This document shows positions 46,220-56,719 of a stretch of DNA of 64,000 bases, piece by piece. Made by a program: the position numbers and the translations under genes. Numbering within the stretch: the stretch's first letter is position 1; every line of letters starts with the position of its first letter. The notes beneath the pieces are model-generated. The model had not been told where the DNA came from. It did not search any database and was given only the letters and a program-made list of their open reading frames with translations. This DNA is from an uncultured Pseudoxanthomonas sp. (GTDB lineage Bacteria; Pseudomonadota; Gammaproteobacteria; Xanthomonadales; Xanthomonadaceae), in assembly GCA_946886405.1 (NCBI GenBank), contig CAMPIO010000002.1, positions 17,379 to 81,378 on the forward strand. Direction: 5' to 3'.

Positions 46220-47068
46220 TCAGGGAGCGGCGCCTGCGGCGGCGGCCGGCGCCTTTTTCGCGGCCAGTTCGTCCAGTTTGGCCCGCAGGGCGGCAGGCGG
46301 CAGGTAGCCTCCCAGCTGCACGCCGTCGGCCGAGAAGATGGCCGGGGTGCCGCTGACGCCGATGCGCTGGCCGACGTCGAACTCCATCGTCACCGGGTTC
46401 TTGCAGTCGCGCGCGGGGACGGACTTGCCGGCCTTGGCGTCGGTCATCGCGCGCTTGCGGTCCGGGGCGCACCAGACCGAGATCATGTCCTTGTGGTCCT
46501 GGCTGCCCAGGCCCATGCGCGGGAAGGCGAGATACTCCACCGCGATGCCCTGGCGGTTGATCTCGGCGATCTCCTCGTGCAGCTTGCGGCAGTAGCCGCA
46601 CTCGATGTCGGTGAACACGCTGATGGTGTATTTGGCGTTCGGCGGCGCGAACACGATCTTCTCGCTGTGCGGGATGGTGGCGATCAGTGCGCTGCGGTGA
46701 CGGGCCAGGGCAGCACTGTTCTGCATCACATCCTGCTGCTGCTGCAGGTCCAGCACGGCGCCCTGCATGACGTAGCGACCATCGTCGCTGATGTACAGCA
46801 GCTGCCCGCCCACGATCACCTCGCGGAAGCCCGGCAACGGCGCGGCACCGACGTAGTCGACCTTGGCACGCGGGTTCAATTGCGCCACGGCGGACCGTGC
46901 GCGGTCGTCTGGCGTGGCTCCCTCCCCCGGCTTGGTCTGGGACTCGGCCGCTGGCGCGGGCGGGGCTGCCGCAGCGTCCTTGGCGGGCGGTTGCGGGGCC
47001 TGCGCGCAGGCGGTCAGGCTCAGGGCACCCAGCAGGGCGGCAGTGATCAGGCGGGGCATCAAGGGCAT
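46220..47068 (-). CDS. dsbC: Thiol:disulfide interchange protein DsbC, with lipobox
   Basis: This 282-residue periplasmic disulfide isomerase has an N-terminal dimerisation domain (about 55-130) and a thioredoxin-like catalytic domain with the active site [16 protein letters not shown] (CGYC) and the cis-Pro [10 protein letters not shown] long Ala/Pro linker precedes them. The signal peptide ends in SLTAC, which fits a lipobox and would anchor the protein; most DsbC proteins are soluble. An in-frame ATG at 47059 would also keep the signal. It sits between purL and xerD on the same strand, in the xerD-dsbC order seen in many gammaproteobacteria. Confidence 0.94.
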   Translation of the reverse strand: MPLMPRLITAALLGALSLTACAQAPQPPAKDAAAAPPAPAAESQTKPGEGATPDDRARSAVAQLNPRAKVDYVGAAPLPGFREVIVGGQLLYISDDGRYVMQGAVLDLQQQQDVMQNSAALARHRSALIATIPHSEKIVFAPPNAKYTISVFTDIECGYCRKLHEEIAEINRQGIAVEYLAFPRMGLGSQDHKDMISVWCAPDRKRAMTDAKAGKSVPARDCKNPVTMEFDVGQRIGVSGTPAIFSADGVQLGGYLPPAALRAKLDELAAKKAPAAAAGAAP

Positions 47069-47168
47069 CCGGAGTGAGCCGCGACGCGGCTGGCTGGCAG
47101 GGAACAGACGTGAATTCTGGCACAGCGCGGCGGGCAGGCGGCTTAACCGCCCGCCAGTGTGAGCACGC

Positions 47169-48122
47169 TCACGCGCGCGGGTGGTGGCGGCCGTGCAGCT
47201 GTTTCAGGTGTTCACGCGCCACCAGCGTGTAGATCTGGGTGGTCGACAGCGAGCTGTGGCCCAGCAGCAGCTGCAGGGCGCGCAGGTCGGCGCCACGGTT
47301 CAGCAGGTGGGTGGCGAAGCTGTGCCGCAGCCCATGCGGACTGATGCGGACCGGGTCGATGCCGGCCACGGCGGCGTAGCGCTTCACCAGGGTCCAGAAC
47401 TGCTGCCGGCTCGGCGCGTCGGCGGTGGCGCCAATGAACAGGAACGGCACGCTGCGCTTGCCGGCCAGCAGCGGCCGCGACTGCGCCAGGTAGGTTTCCA
47501 GCCAGTGTTGCGATTCCTCGCCCAGCGGCACCAGGCGGTCCTTGCTGCCCTTGCCGGTGACCCGGAGCACGCCCTGCCGCAGGTTGACCGCAGTGGCGGG
47601 CAGCGTGACCAGCTCGCTGACGCGCAGGCCGGCCGCGTACATCAGCTCCAGCATCGCGCGGTCTCGCAGGCCCAGCGGCGTGGCGATGTCGGGCGCGCCG
47701 AGCAGCGCGTCGATCTCGGTCTCCGCCAGCGCCTTGGGCAGGGAACGCGGCAGGCGCGGCGGATCGAGCAGCGCCGTCGGGTCGTCGCGACGCAGGCCAC
47801 GGCGCAGGCGATGGGCGAAGAACGCACGCAAGGCCGCCAGCAGCCGCGCGTTGCTGCGCGGCGAATAGCCTTCGCGCGTGCGCCAGGCCAGGTAATCGAA
47901 CAACGCCGCGCGATCCGCCGCTGCCAGACCGCCGCCGCGGCCGTTCCGCCAGCGCGCGAAGCCCTCGAGATCGCGCCGATAGCTGTCCAGCGACGGCCGT
48001 GCGAGGCCGCTTTCGGCCCAGATCGCATCAAGGAACGCTGCGATGTCGTTCGCATCCGCATCGGGGACGGGCGGCAGGGCGTTCGCCTGCTGGCGGCGTT
48101 CGGCAGGCGTGCGGGCAGTCAT
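47169..48122 (-). CDS. xerD: Tyrosine recombinase XerD
   Basis: This 317-residue site-specific recombinase acts with XerC at dif to resolve chromosome dimers. It has the N-terminal SAM-like core-binding domain ([14 protein letters not shown]) and the catalytic domain with Arg in [12 protein letters not shown], Lys in [24 protein letters not shown] with His and Arg, GHSSLSTTQ with the last His, and nucleophile Tyr in QIYTLVARE. It begins with a longer, Pro/Ala-rich N-terminus than E. coli XerD. The gene is followed by dsbC on the same strand. Confidence 0.95.
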   Translation of the reverse strand: MTARTPAERRQQANALPPVPDADANDIAAFLDAIWAESGLARPSLDSYRRDLEGFARWRNGRGGGLAAADRAALFDYLAWRTREGYSPRSNARLLAALRAFFAHRLRRGLRRDDPTALLDPPRLPRSLPKALAETEIDALLGAPDIATPLGLRDRAMLELMYAAGLRVSELVTLPATAVNLRQGVLRVTGKGSKDRLVPLGEESQHWLETYLAQSRPLLAGKRSVPFLFIGATADAPSRQQFWTLVKRYAAVAGIDPVRISPHGLRHSFATHLLNRGADLRALQLLLGHSSLSTTQIYTLVAREHLKQLHGRHHPRA

Positions 48123-48153
48123 GCGACAAGCTTAGGCGATGCGCATGGGTCCT

Positions 48154-48372
48154 GTGGGAGCGACGTGAGTCGCGAGGAGGTTGCAGGAGATCCGCGATCA
48201 CGGGAAAGGAGACCACCAACGTCTCCCATGCGTAGCCCCGGAAGGACTGAATCAACGCGTCAGAGGGGCGTCTCCGGATCCCGTTCGTGGTGAGCCTGTC
48301 GAACCACGAACGGAATCGAGAAGGTCAGGCGATGCCCGAAGAGCACGGTCTTCGCGACTCGCGTCGCTCCCA
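48154..48372. repeat. REPIN-like element with a nested palindromic repeat
   Basis: The outer ends are GTGGGAGCGACGTGAGTCGC and its near-complement GCGACTCGCGTCGCTCCCAC, in opposite orientation about 170 bp apart. Between them is a second palindrome, CCGTTCGTGG(…)CCACGAACGG (about 48283-48315). Both are of the type scattered through xanthomonad intergenic DNA. No gene is present. Confidence 0.8.
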
Positions 48373-48409
48373 CCCGAGGCGGGCGGGCCTTAGCCGGTAT
48401 CCTGTCGCG

Positions 48410-48880
48410 ATGACGAAGTCCGCTCCCGCCCTCGAAAAACCCCACGCCCTGATCGGCTGGCGCCTGCTCGCGCTGCTTTACGACCTGTGGCCGGTGCTGG
48501 CGATGTGGCTGGCGGTGGCGATTCCGTTCGTGATCGTCGACGTGGTGATCAGCGACAACGTCCGCCACAACATCGAGCCTTACAGCCCGATGTGGTGGCT
48601 GCTCTGGCTCTGCTGCTGGGGCGCCGCCGGGCTCTACGCCACCTTCAGCTGGCTGCGCGGCGGACAGACTCTCGGCATGCGGCCGTGGCGGCTGAAGGTG
48701 ACCGCGGCCGATGGCAGCGCACCCTCGCTGGCCGCGCTGTGGCATCGCTATGCGCTGGCGACGGTATCGACGCTGGCGGCGGGGTTGGGCTTCTGGTGGG
48801 CGTGGCTGGATCGCGAACGACTGACTTTCCACGACCGCTTCAGCGGCACGCGCCTGGTGCGGTTGCCGAAGCGCGCCTGA
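48410..48880 (+). CDS. RDD-family membrane protein
   Basis: This 156-residue inner-membrane protein has three or four helices and the family residues: an Arg-Asp pair in GWRLLALLYDLW, GQTLGMRPWRLKV and FHDRFSGTRLVRL. RDD proteins have been linked to ion exchange and to insertion into the membrane, but most have no known role. It is monocistronic, between a REPIN-like element and the convergent lptG gene. Confidence 0.85.
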   Translation: MTKSAPALEKPHALIGWRLLALLYDLWPVLAMWLAVAIPFVIVDVVISDNVRHNIEPYSPMWWLLWLCCWGAAGLYATFSWLRGGQTLGMRPWRLKVTAADGSAPSLAALWHRYALATVSTLAAGLGFWWAWLDRERLTFHDRFSGTRLVRLPKRA

Positions 48881-48887
48881 CGGCGCC

Positions 48888-49991
48888 TCAGCGGCTCCTG
48901 CGCCGGAACATCAACCAGGAAATGCCCAGCAGGGCGAAGGGCGGCACGGCGTATGCGACGCGGTAATCCAGCCGGAAGGCACCGGCCAGCCGCACGAACA
49001 TCGTCTGCAGCACGTAGAAGCCCACGGCGAACACGATGCCCAGGAACAGCCGCTTGCCCATGCCGCCACTGCGCAGGCTGCCGAACGCGAACGGGATGGC
49101 CGCCAGGCACAGCGCCAGCACGTTGAGCGGATAGAACCAGCGCGCCCAGTACTGGTCTTCGTAATCGCGCGCGTCCAGCCCGTTGCGCTTGCGGTAGTCG
49201 ATGTTCTGGCTGAGTTCGTGGCTCGGCATGTTGCGTGCGCGCACCAGGCTGGACGACAGCACCGAGGCATCCAGTTCCGACTCCCAGCGCTCGCCCAGCA
49301 CGGTGACCTGGGTGGCGGAACGCTCGTTGAAGGTGGTCCGCCGGACGTTCTTCAGCAGCCAGTAGCCGTCGAGGTGTTCCGCGATGGCGGCATGCGCGAT
49401 GGACGCGAGGCGTCCGTCCTCCGCCAGTTCGTACATGCGCACGTCGCGCAGCTGCAGCGACACCTTGCCGCCGCCCTGGTCCTTCTCTTCGCCGCTTTGG
49501 GCGTACAGGAAGGTGTTGCCTTCGCGCGCCCACACGCCGGAATAGCGGTCCATCGCGACGTTGCCGGTGCGCGCGGCCATCTTGAGCACGTCGGCCTGGC
49601 GTTGACCCCAGGGGCCCAGCGTCTCGCCGCTGAAGATCATCAGCACGGTCAGGATGCCCAGCGCGGCGGCGACCGACACGCTCAGGCGCAGACGCGACAG
49701 GCCGACCGCGCGCAGGGCGGTCAGCTCGGAGCTCGCCGCCAGCTGGCCCAGGCCCATCAGCGATCCGATCACGGCCGCCGTGGGGAACATCGTGTAGGCG
49801 CGCCGCGGCACGGTGTACAGCACCCAGGCCACCGCATGGCCGAAGGTGTAGTTGCCGGTGCCCAGGTCGCCGATCTCGCCGGACAGCGCCATCACCACGT
49901 CCAGCCCCACCAGCACCGCCCAGGTCAGCAGCACGGTGACCAGGACGACCTGGCCCACGTACGTGTCATGCAGGCGCGGCAACAGCCTCAT
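48888..49991 (-). CDS. lptG: LPS export ABC transporter permease LptG
   Basis: This 367-residue permease has six membrane helices around a periplasmic beta-jellyroll (about 130-260). It pairs with LptF and the ATPase LptB (not in the window) to lift LPS from the inner membrane. It has QLAASSELTALRAVGLSRLRL, the coupling helix common to LptF/LptG, and GGMGKRLFLGIVFAVGFYVLQ in the last transmembrane bundle. The ATG overlaps the lptF stop (ATGA). Confidence 0.95.
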   Translation of the reverse strand: MRLLPRLHDTYVGQVVLVTVLLTWAVLVGLDVVMALSGEIGDLGTGNYTFGHAVAWVLYTVPRRAYTMFPTAAVIGSLMGLGQLAASSELTALRAVGLSRLRLSVSVAAALGILTVLMIFSGETLGPWGQRQADVLKMAARTGNVAMDRYSGVWAREGNTFLYAQSGEEKDQGGGKVSLQLRDVRMYELAEDGRLASIAHAAIAEHLDGYWLLKNVRRTTFNERSATQVTVLGERWESELDASVLSSSLVRARNMPSHELSQNIDYRKRNGLDARDYEDQYWARWFYPLNVLALCLAAIPFAFGSLRSGGMGKRLFLGIVFAVGFYVLQTMFVRLAGAFRLDYRVAYAVPPFALLGISWLMFRRRSR

Positions 49992-51067
49992 GCACGCCTC
50001 CGCGGCGGCGAAAGACGCCCATCACGCAGATAGAACCAGAACGCCGCGACCAGCAGCGGTACGCTCAGCCACCACAGGCCCGCCACGCCGGGCACCTTGC
50101 CGTCGGCCAGCAACTGGGTGCCGTTGATCATCAGGCTGACGCCCACCAGATAGGCCAGGAAGCCCAGCATGACCCGCCCGTAGCGCGTCTGCCGCGGCGA
50201 ACTGCGCGACAGCGGCAGGGTCAGCAACGCGAAGGCCAGTGCCAGCAGCGGCGGGGTCAGTCGGGCATGCAATTGCGCGTTGGCTTCGGGGCGCGCATCG
50301 CCGAGCAACTGCGGCGTCGGCTGCAGCGCAGGATCGTCCTTGTCCAGGGTGTCGGCGCGGTCCGGCAGCGCGACCTCGTTGGACTTGTAGCGGATCAGCC
50401 GGTAGTCCAGGCCCGCACCATCCGGCCCTTCGACCCGGAACCCGTCGTCCAGCCTCAGGTAGCGGTTGCGCTCACCCTCGAAGAACATCTGCCCGGACTT
50501 CGCCGTCACCACGTCGATGCGACCCTCGCTGGCGCGGTGCATGAACACCTTGCTCAGCCCCGTACCGTCCGGCGACAGCGTGCTCACATAGACCACGGCA
50601 CCGCTGGACAGCACGGTGAACTTGCCCGCGTCCAGACCCGACACCACCAGGCTGCGGTTCGCGTGTTCCAGCATGTCCTGCGCGGTGCGCAGCGCCCACG
50701 GGCCCAGCCACAGCGAGCACAGGCCGACGATGACCACCACTGGCACCACCAGCATCATCAGCGGCCGCAGCAGCCGGCGCGGGCCGATGCCCGTCGCCGT
50801 CAGCACCGCCATTTCCGAATCCCGGTACAGGCGCGAGAACGCCAGCAGCAAGCCCAGCATCAGCGCCAGCGGGATGATGTAGGGCATGTAGTTGAGGAAT
50901 TGCAGGCCCAGCTGGGACAGCAGCAGGCGCGCCGGCACCTTGCCGTCCGCCACGTCGCCCAGCAGGTCCGCCATCACGCCGCCCACGCTGACCATCAGCA
51001 GGATGATCAGGGTGGCCAGGAAGCTCTGGGTGAATTCCCGGAAGAGGTAGCGGTCCAGCTTCGGCAT
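49988..51067 (-). CDS. lptF: LPS export ABC transporter permease LptF
   Basis: This 359-residue partner of LptG has the same six-helix plus jellyroll design. It begins MPKLDRYLFREFTQSFLAT and carries LAFSRLYRDSEMAVLTATGI, the coupling helix with the Asp-Ser-Glu-Met motif. The late SSPRQTRYGRVMLGFLAYLVG is typical. It lies divergent from pepA, the classic lptFG/pepA arrangement of gammaproteobacteria, with about 130 bases of shared promoter region. Confidence 0.95.
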   Translation of the reverse strand: MPKLDRYLFREFTQSFLATLIILLMVSVGGVMADLLGDVADGKVPARLLLSQLGLQFLNYMPYIIPLALMLGLLLAFSRLYRDSEMAVLTATGIGPRRLLRPLMMLVVPVVVIVGLCSLWLGPWALRTAQDMLEHANRSLVVSGLDAGKFTVLSSGAVVYVSTLSPDGTGLSKVFMHRASEGRIDVVTAKSGQMFFEGERNRYLRLDDGFRVEGPDGAGLDYRLIRYKSNEVALPDRADTLDKDDPALQPTPQLLGDARPEANAQLHARLTPPLLALAFALLTLPLSRSSPRQTRYGRVMLGFLAYLVGVSLMINGTQLLADGKVPGVAGLWWLSVPLLVAAFWFYLRDGRLSPPRRRA

Positions 51068-51196
51068 CAGGAGGGCTTGATTTACAATCTCGGGCTTGTG
51101 CGCCGCGCCTGCGGCGGCGGTCTCTGCGGTCCGGGATGGCGTCAGCCACCTTCATCCGGCCCGCGATTGTACGTAACTGAACCGGGAATCTGATCA

Positions 51197-52675
51197 ATGA
51201 CGCTGGAATTCACCCTGAACCACGAAGCCCCCGCCCAGGCTGGCGTCGATTGCATCGTGGTAGGCGCCTATGCCGACAAGCGCCTGACTGCGGCCGGCCA
51301 GGCCGTGGATGCGGCCAGCGGCGGCAAGCTGTCGGCGCTGCTGCAGCGGGGCGACATCGGCGGCAAGACCGGCAAGACCACCCTGCTGCATGACCTGCCG
51401 GGCGTGACCGCCCCGCGCGTGCTGGTGGTGGGTCTGGGCGAAACCGCGAAGTTCGGCGTGGCGCAGTACCTCAAGGCCGTGGGCGATGCCGCCCGTACCC
51501 TGAAGATCGGCCCGGTGAAGAGCGCGCTGTTCACTCTGTCCGACGTGGACGTGAAGGAGCGCGACGCCGCGTGGAAGATCCGCCAGGCCGTGATCGCTGC
51601 CGACCACGCCTGCTATCGCTACACCGCGACGCTGGGCAAGAAGAAGAACGACGACCCGGGCCTGACCCAGTTCGCCATCACCGGCGAGGATGCCGACGCG
51701 CTGGCGCAGGGCGTGGCCATCGCGGCCGGCGTTCAGACCACGCGCGAACTCGGCAACCTGCCGCCCAATATCTGCACCCCCGCCTATCTGGCCGAACAGG
51801 CGCAGCAGTTCGCCTCGGAGAACGGCGCCGAGGTCGAGATCCTCGACGAGACGCAGATGGAAGCGCTGGGCATGGGCTCGCTGCTGGCCGTGGCTCGCGG
51901 CTCGGCCAACCGTCCGCACCTGATCGTGCTGAAGTGGAACGGCGCGGCGGACGCAGACGCCAAGCCCTACGTGCTGGTCGGCAAGGGCATCACCTTCGAT
52001 ACCGGTGGCGTCAACCTGAAGACGCAGGGCGGCATCGAGGAAATGAAGTACGACATGCTGGGCGCGGGCAGCGTCATCGGCACCTTCGTGGCCGCCGTGA
52101 AGATGAAGCTGCCGCTGAACCTGGTGGTGATCGTGCCCGCGGTGGAGAACGCCATCGACGGCAACGCCTATCGTCCGTCCGACGTCATCACCAGCATGTC
52201 CGGCAAGACGATCGAAGTCGGCAACACCGACGCCGAGGGCCGCCTGATCCTGTGCGATGCGCTGACCTACGCCGAGCGCTTCAAGCCGGCCGCGCTGGTC
52301 GACGTGGCCACGCTGACCGGCGCCTGCATCGTCGCGCTGGGCCGCTACGCCAGCGGCCTGATGAGCAAGCACGACGACCTCAGCAACGAGCTGCTGGGCG
52401 CCGGCGAGACCGTGTTCGATCGCGCGTGGCGCCTGCCGCTGTGGGACGAGTACCAGACCCAGCTGGAATCCAGCTTCGCCGACGTCTACAACATCGGCGG
52501 CCGCTGGGCGGGTGCGATCACGGCCGGTTGCTTCCTCGCGCGCTTCACCGAAGGCCAGCGCTGGGCGCACCTGGACATCGCCGGCGTATCGAACGACGAA
52601 GGCAAGCGCGGCATGGCCACCGGTCGCCCGGTCGGCCTGCTGAGCCAGTGGCTGCTGGACCGGACTGCGGGATGA
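51197..52675 (+). CDS. pepA: Leucyl aminopeptidase (cytosol aminopeptidase)
   Basis: This 492-residue M17 aminopeptidase is a hexameric two-metal peptidase; in enterobacteria the same protein also binds DNA in Xer recombination. The metal-binding and catalytic motifs are [15 protein letters not shown], the signature [14 protein letters not shown], and [20 protein letters not shown] near the end. Length is normal. Its position between lptF and holC matches the common gammaproteobacterial order lptG-lptF/pepA-holC-valS. Confidence 0.96.
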   Translation: MTLEFTLNHEAPAQAGVDCIVVGAYADKRLTAAGQAVDAASGGKLSALLQRGDIGGKTGKTTLLHDLPGVTAPRVLVVGLGETAKFGVAQYLKAVGDAARTLKIGPVKSALFTLSDVDVKERDAAWKIRQAVIAADHACYRYTATLGKKKNDDPGLTQFAITGEDADALAQGVAIAAGVQTTRELGNLPPNICTPAYLAEQAQQFASENGAEVEILDETQMEALGMGSLLAVARGSANRPHLIVLKWNGAADADAKPYVLVGKGITFDTGGVNLKTQGGIEEMKYDMLGAGSVIGTFVAAVKMKLPLNLVVIVPAVENAIDGNAYRPSDVITSMSGKTIEVGNTDAEGRLILCDALTYAERFKPAALVDVATLTGACIVALGRYASGLMSKHDDLSNELLGAGETVFDRAWRLPLWDEYQTQLESSFADVYNIGGRWAGAITAGCFLARFTEGQRWAHLDIAGVSNDEGKRGMATGRPVGLLSQWLLDRTAG

Positions 52676-52683
52676 TGCCCACG

Positions 52684-52747
52684 TGTAGGAGCGCCCCGTG
52701 GGCGCGACCATCATGGAAAAGCATCGCGGGCATGGCCCGCTCCTACA
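52684..52747. repeat. Short palindromic repeat between pepA and holC
   Basis: Inverted ends TGTAGGAGCG and CGCTCCTACA enclose about 44 bp, with GGGCG/CGCCC-like inner pairing. It resembles the REP sequences of xanthomonads and pseudomonads and may stabilise the pepA 3' end. Confidence 0.75.
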
Positions 52748-52759
52748 GAACCCGTCCCC

Positions 52760-53182
52760 ATGCCGAGAGCTGACTTCTACCTGATCGCCAAGCCGCGGTT
52801 CCTCGAGGAACCGCTCAAGCTGGTGTGCGAACTGGTCCGCAAGGCCTACGACAGCAACCAGTGGACGCTGGTGCTGGCACGCGATGCCGCGCAGGCGGAG
52901 GAACTGGACGAACTGCTGTGGGAGTTCGATCCGGACGCCTACATCCCGCACCAGATCGCCGGCGACGAAGAGGACGAACTGACGCCCGTGCTGATCGCCA
53001 CGCCCGAGGTCGACGTGCCCGCGCGCGCGCTGGTCATCAACCTGCGCGACGATGCGTTCGCCGGTGCCTGCGAACGCGTACTGGAAGTGGTCCCCGCCGA
53101 CCCGTCCGCGCGCGAGCCGCTGCGCGAGCGCTGGAAGCAGTACAAGGCGCGCGGTTTTGAAGTGAACAAGCACGATATGTAA
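52760..53182 (+). CDS. holC: DNA polymerase III chi subunit
   Basis: This 140-residue clamp-loader accessory protein links SSB to the polymerase III holoenzyme through psi. It starts ADFYLIAKPRFLEEPLKLVC and has the conserved ARDAAQAEELDELLWEFDPD and FIPH-like YIPHQIAG motif with TPVLIAT. The order pepA-holC-valS is conserved in gammaproteobacteria. A candidate psi gene lies about 4.6 kb downstream. Confidence 0.93.
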   Translation: MPRADFYLIAKPRFLEEPLKLVCELVRKAYDSNQWTLVLARDAAQAEELDELLWEFDPDAYIPHQIAGDEEDELTPVLIATPEVDVPARALVINLRDDAFAGACERVLEVVPADPSAREPLRERWKQYKARGFEVNKHDM

Positions 53183-53186
53183 CACC

Positions 53187-53299
53187 CGTCATTCCAGCGC
53201 AAGCTGGAATCCATGTTGCCTTTGCCGTTGCCCTGGCGCTTCGCCAAATGGCGGGAAAGCACAAGATCAAGATGGATCCCGGCGTTCGCCGGGATGACG
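53187..53299. repeat. Palindromic repeat pair between holC and valS
   Basis: CGTCATTCCAGCGCAAGCTG at the left and ATCCCGGCGTTCGCCGGGAT at the right are opposite-facing palindromes flanking about 55 bp. They are of the same type as the elements at 56592-56825. It ends 22 bases before the valS start. Confidence 0.8.
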
Positions 53300-53321
53300 A
53301 CCTCAGGAATCCCGGAACCCC

Positions 53322-56093
53322 ATGACCGACCTCGCCTCCAGCTACGACCCGAAATCCTTCGAATCCCGCCTGTACGCGCAGTGGGAAGCCGCCGGCTACT
53401 TCAAGCCCAGCGGCGAAGGCGAGCCCTACACCGTGCTGCTGCCGCCGCCCAACGTCACCGGCACGCTGCACATGGGCCACGCGTTCCAGCACACGCTGAT
53501 GGATGCACTGGTGCGCTACCACCGCATGCGCGGCTTCGACACGCTGTGGCAGATGGGCACCGACCACGCGGGCATCGCCACCGAGATGGTCGTCAGCCGC
53601 AACCTGGCGCAGGAAGGCAAGGGCGAGACGCGCGATTCGCTCGGCCGTGACGGCTTCATCGCCAAGGTCTGGGAATGGAAGGCGCAGTCCGGCGACACCA
53701 TCGAGCGCCAGATGCGCCGCATGGGCGCTTCCGGCGACTGGTCGCGCAGCACGTTCACCATGGACGAGGATGCCTCGAAGGCGGTCATCGAAGCCTTCGT
53801 TCGCTGGCACGAACAGGGCCTGATCTATCGCGGCCAGCGCTTGGTCAACTGGGACCCGGTGCTGAAGACCGCGATCTCCGACCTGGAAGTGGAGAACGTC
53901 GAGGAAGACGGCTTCCTGTGGTCGATCGAATACCCGCTTGCCGACGGCAGCGGTTCGCTGGTGGTCGCCACGACGCGCCCGGAAACCATGCTCGGCGACA
54001 CCGCCGTGATGGTGCATCCGGAGGACGAGCGCTACGCGCACCTGATCGGCAAGACCGTGAAGCTGCCGCTGACCGAGCGCGAGATCCCGGTGATCGCCGA
54101 CGATTACGTCGACCGTGAGTTCGGCACGGGCGTGGTCAAGGTCACGCCAGCACACGACTTCAACGACTACCAGGTGGGCCTGCGCCATGACCTGCCGCTG
54201 ATCAACCTGCTGACGCCGACCGCGGCGATCAACGACAACGCGCCGGAGAAGTACCGCGGCCTTGACCGCTACGAAGCACGCAAGGTCGTGCTCGCGGACC
54301 TCGAAGATCTCGGCCTGCTGGTCGAAACCAAACCCCACAAATTGCAGGTACCACGCGGCGACCGCACCGGCCAGGTGATCGAGCCCTACCTGACCGACCA
54401 GTGGTTCGTGAAGATGGACGGCCTGGCCCAGCGAGGCCTGGAACTCGTGGAATCGGGCGAGGTGAAGTTCGTCCCGCCGAACTGGATCAACACCTACCGC
54501 CACTGGATGGAGAACATCCAGGACTGGTGCATCAGCCGCCAGCTCTGGTGGGGCCACCGCATCCCGGCGTGGTTCGACGCCGCGGGCAACTGCCATGTCG
54601 GCCGCGACGAAGCGGAGGCGCGCGCGAAGGCCGGCCTGCCCGCCGACATCGCGCTGACGCAGGACAGCGACGTGCTGGAAACCTGGTTCTCCTCGCAGCT
54701 GTGGCCGTTCAGCACGATGGGCTGGCCGGACGAACAGGCGATGGCCGAGCGCGGCTTCGACCGCTACCTGCCGTCGTCGGTGCTGGTCACCGGTTTCGAC
54801 ATCATCTTCTTCTGGGTGGCGCGCATGGTCATGGCCACCGACAGCTTCGTCGGCCAGGTGCCGTTCCGCGACGTGTACATGACCGGCCTGATCCGCGACA
54901 AGGACGGCCAGAAGATGTCCAAGTCGAAGGGCAACGTGCTCGACCCGCTGGACATCATCGATGGCATCTCGCTGGAAGACCTGGTGGCCAAGCGCACCGG
55001 CGGGCTGATGCAGCCGAAGATGGCCGAGAAGATCGAGAAGGCGACGCGCAAGGAATTCCCCGACGGCATCGTGCCGCACGGCGCCGACGCGCTGCGCTTC
55101 ACCATCGCCGCACTGGCAACCCACGGCCGCGACATCAAGTTCGACATGGGCCGCGCCGAGGGCTACAAGAATTTCTGCAACAAGCTGTGGAACGCCACCC
55201 GCTTCGTGCTGATGAACACCGATGGCTTCACCGCCACCGGCGCGCCGCAGCCGAAGACCGACGCGGAGAAGTGGATCCTCTCGCGCCTGGCCAAGGTCAC
55301 CGCTGAAGTCGATACCCAGTTCGCCGCCTACCGCTTCGACCTGCTGTCGCAGGCGCTGTACGAGTTCGCGTGGAACGAGTTCTGCGACTGGTTCGTCGAA
55401 CTGGCCAAGCCCGCCCTCAATGGCGATGACAAGCAAGCGGCCGACAGTACGCGCCACACGCTGCTTTACGTGCTGGAAGCGCTGCTGCGCCTGCTGCACC
55501 CGCTGACGCCATTCGTCACCGAGGAACTGTGGCAGCAGGTCGCGCCGAAGCTGGGCATTGAAGGCGGCACGGTCTCGCTGCGCCCCTACCCCGCCGCCAC
55601 CGAGTTCGCCGGCCAGGACTACGCGCACGCCGACGCCGACGTGGAATGGCTGAAGACAATGGTCTCCACGCTGCGCCGCGTGCGTAGCGAGCTCAACGTC
55701 TCGCCGGGCAAAACCGTCCGCCTGCTGCTGCAGGATGGCACCGAGCGCGACCGCGCCCGCACCGTGCGCTTCGCTGCATCGCTGTCGTTCCTGCTGAAGC
55801 TGGAGGACATCGCGTGGCTGGACGTTGGCGCAGACGCGCCGGCTTCCGCCGCCGCGGTGGTCGGCGAGCTGAAGCTGCTCGTACCGCTGGAAGGCCTGGT
55901 CGACCTGGATGCCGAACGCACGCGCCTGGACAAGGACATCGCCCGCGTCGCCGCCGAGAAGGAAAAGAGCGAGGCCAAGCTGGCCAAGTTCACCGACAAG
56001 GTGCCGCCGGCGGTGGTCGAACAGGAACGCCAGCGCCTGGTCGACTGGAGCAACCAGCTCACCGCGCTGCACGGGCAGCGCGCGAAGCTCTGA
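53322..56093 (+). CDS. valS: Valyl-tRNA synthetase
   Basis: This 923-residue class Ia synthetase attaches valine to tRNA-Val. It has the HIGH-type motif [14 protein letters not shown] (about 46-59), the CP1 editing domain with [18 protein letters not shown], the [18 protein letters not shown] zinc-free region, the KMSKS motif [14 protein letters not shown] (about 529-542), an anticodon domain, and a C-terminal coiled-coil arm ([18 protein letters not shown]) that is diagnostic of ValRS. It lies downstream of holC. Confidence 0.97.
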   Translation: MTDLASSYDPKSFESRLYAQWEAAGYFKPSGEGEPYTVLLPPPNVTGTLHMGHAFQHTLMDALVRYHRMRGFDTLWQMGTDHAGIATEMVVSRNLAQEGKGETRDSLGRDGFIAKVWEWKAQSGDTIERQMRRMGASGDWSRSTFTMDEDASKAVIEAFVRWHEQGLIYRGQRLVNWDPVLKTAISDLEVENVEEDGFLWSIEYPLADGSGSLVVATTRPETMLGDTAVMVHPEDERYAHLIGKTVKLPLTEREIPVIADDYVDREFGTGVVKVTPAHDFNDYQVGLRHDLPLINLLTPTAAINDNAPEKYRGLDRYEARKVVLADLEDLGLLVETKPHKLQVPRGDRTGQVIEPYLTDQWFVKMDGLAQRGLELVESGEVKFVPPNWINTYRHWMENIQDWCISRQLWWGHRIPAWFDAAGNCHVGRDEAEARAKAGLPADIALTQDSDVLETWFSSQLWPFSTMGWPDEQAMAERGFDRYLPSSVLVTGFDIIFFWVARMVMATDSFVGQVPFRDVYMTGLIRDKDGQKMSKSKGNVLDPLDIIDGISLEDLVAKRTGGLMQPKMAEKIEKATRKEFPDGIVPHGADALRFTIAALATHGRDIKFDMGRAEGYKNFCNKLWNATRFVLMNTDGFTATGAPQPKTDAEKWILSRLAKVTAEVDTQFAAYRFDLLSQALYEFAWNEFCDWFVELAKPALNGDDKQAADSTRHTLLYVLEALLRLLHPLTPFVTEELWQQVAPKLGIEGGTVSLRPYPAATEFAGQDYAHADADVEWLKTMVSTLRRVRSELNVSPGKTVRLLLQDGTERDRARTVRFAASLSFLLKLEDIAWLDVGADAPASAAAVVGELKLLVPLEGLVDLDAERTRLDKDIARVAAEKEKSEAKLAKFTDKVPPAVVEQERQRLVDWSNQLTALHGQRAKL

Positions 56094-56122
56094 GCCGACT
56101 GGATACCCGCGTTCCGCCCCCG

Positions 56123-56557
56123 GTGGTGATGGTGCTGAGTGGCGCCATCGCCTGGGGGATCGCGTACGCGGTGCCTGCGGGGATCATTGCCCTGCCGTCA
56201 TCGCTGCACTTGACGCTGGTCGCGTCGCTCGCAGGGCTCGGTCTGCTGTTCAACTTGTGGCCGAAGCTCGCTTTCGGCCGGGCCGGCACGACGGTGAACC
56301 CACTTCGCCCGGCATCGTCACGGGTACTGGTAGTCACCGGATTGCATCGCCTCTCGCGCAATCCGATGTACCTGGGACACGCGTTGCTGCTGGTCGCGTG
56401 GGCCTGCTGGCTGCGACAACCCGCCGCATTGGTTGGTGCACCGTTGTACATGGCGTACGTCACCCGATACCAGATCCTGCCGGAGGAGCGCGCGCTTTCG
56501 GCGACGTTCGGAGCCGCTTACGAGGCATATCAGGCCCGCGTCCGACGCTGGCTTTGA
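56123..56557 (+). CDS. Isoprenylcysteine carboxyl methyltransferase-like membrane protein
   Basis: This protein of about 144 residues has four membrane helices and the ICMT/PEMT-type motif GLHRLSRNPMYLGHALLLVA followed by EERALSATFGAAYEAYQARV, the SAM-binding C-terminal region. Bacterial members probably methylate membrane lipids or unknown substrates. The start is uncertain: homologues begin about ten residues further upstream with an LDTR-I/V-PPP motif, which is present here in frame (56099-56122), but no ATG, GTG or TTG precedes it. GTG 56123 and ATG 56129 are the first usual starts. It starts within 30 bases of the valS stop. Confidence 0.75.
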   Translation: MVMVLSGAIAWGIAYAVPAGIIALPSSLHLTLVASLAGLGLLFNLWPKLAFGRAGTTVNPLRPASSRVLVVTGLHRLSRNPMYLGHALLLVAWACWLRQPAALVGAPLYMAYVTRYQILPEERALSATFGAAYEAYQARVRRWL

Positions 56558-56591
56558 TGCACGAAAAGCCCGTGCCGTGTAACCGACCGTT

Positions 56592-56690
56592 GACGTCATC
56601 CCAGCGAACGCTGGGATCCACGTTGACGTTGCCGTTATCCCTTCAGCGCAGCCGGAATCAGAATGGATTCCCGCGTTCGCGGGAATGACG
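56592..56690. repeat. Palindromic repeat element A
   Basis: The left palindrome TCATCCCAGCGAACGCTGGG and the right palindrome TTCCCGCGTTCGCGGGAA face each other across about 45 bp. It has the same design as the element before valS. Confidence 0.8.
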
Positions 56691-56719
56691 GACAGACGCC
56701 GGGCTGATGGCTCTTCCCA

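Noticed and set aside
47169..48122. Tyrosine recombinase as a mobile-element integrase
   Set aside because: It is the housekeeping XerD by sequence and by its link to dsbC; no attachment site, tRNA or phage genes are nearby.
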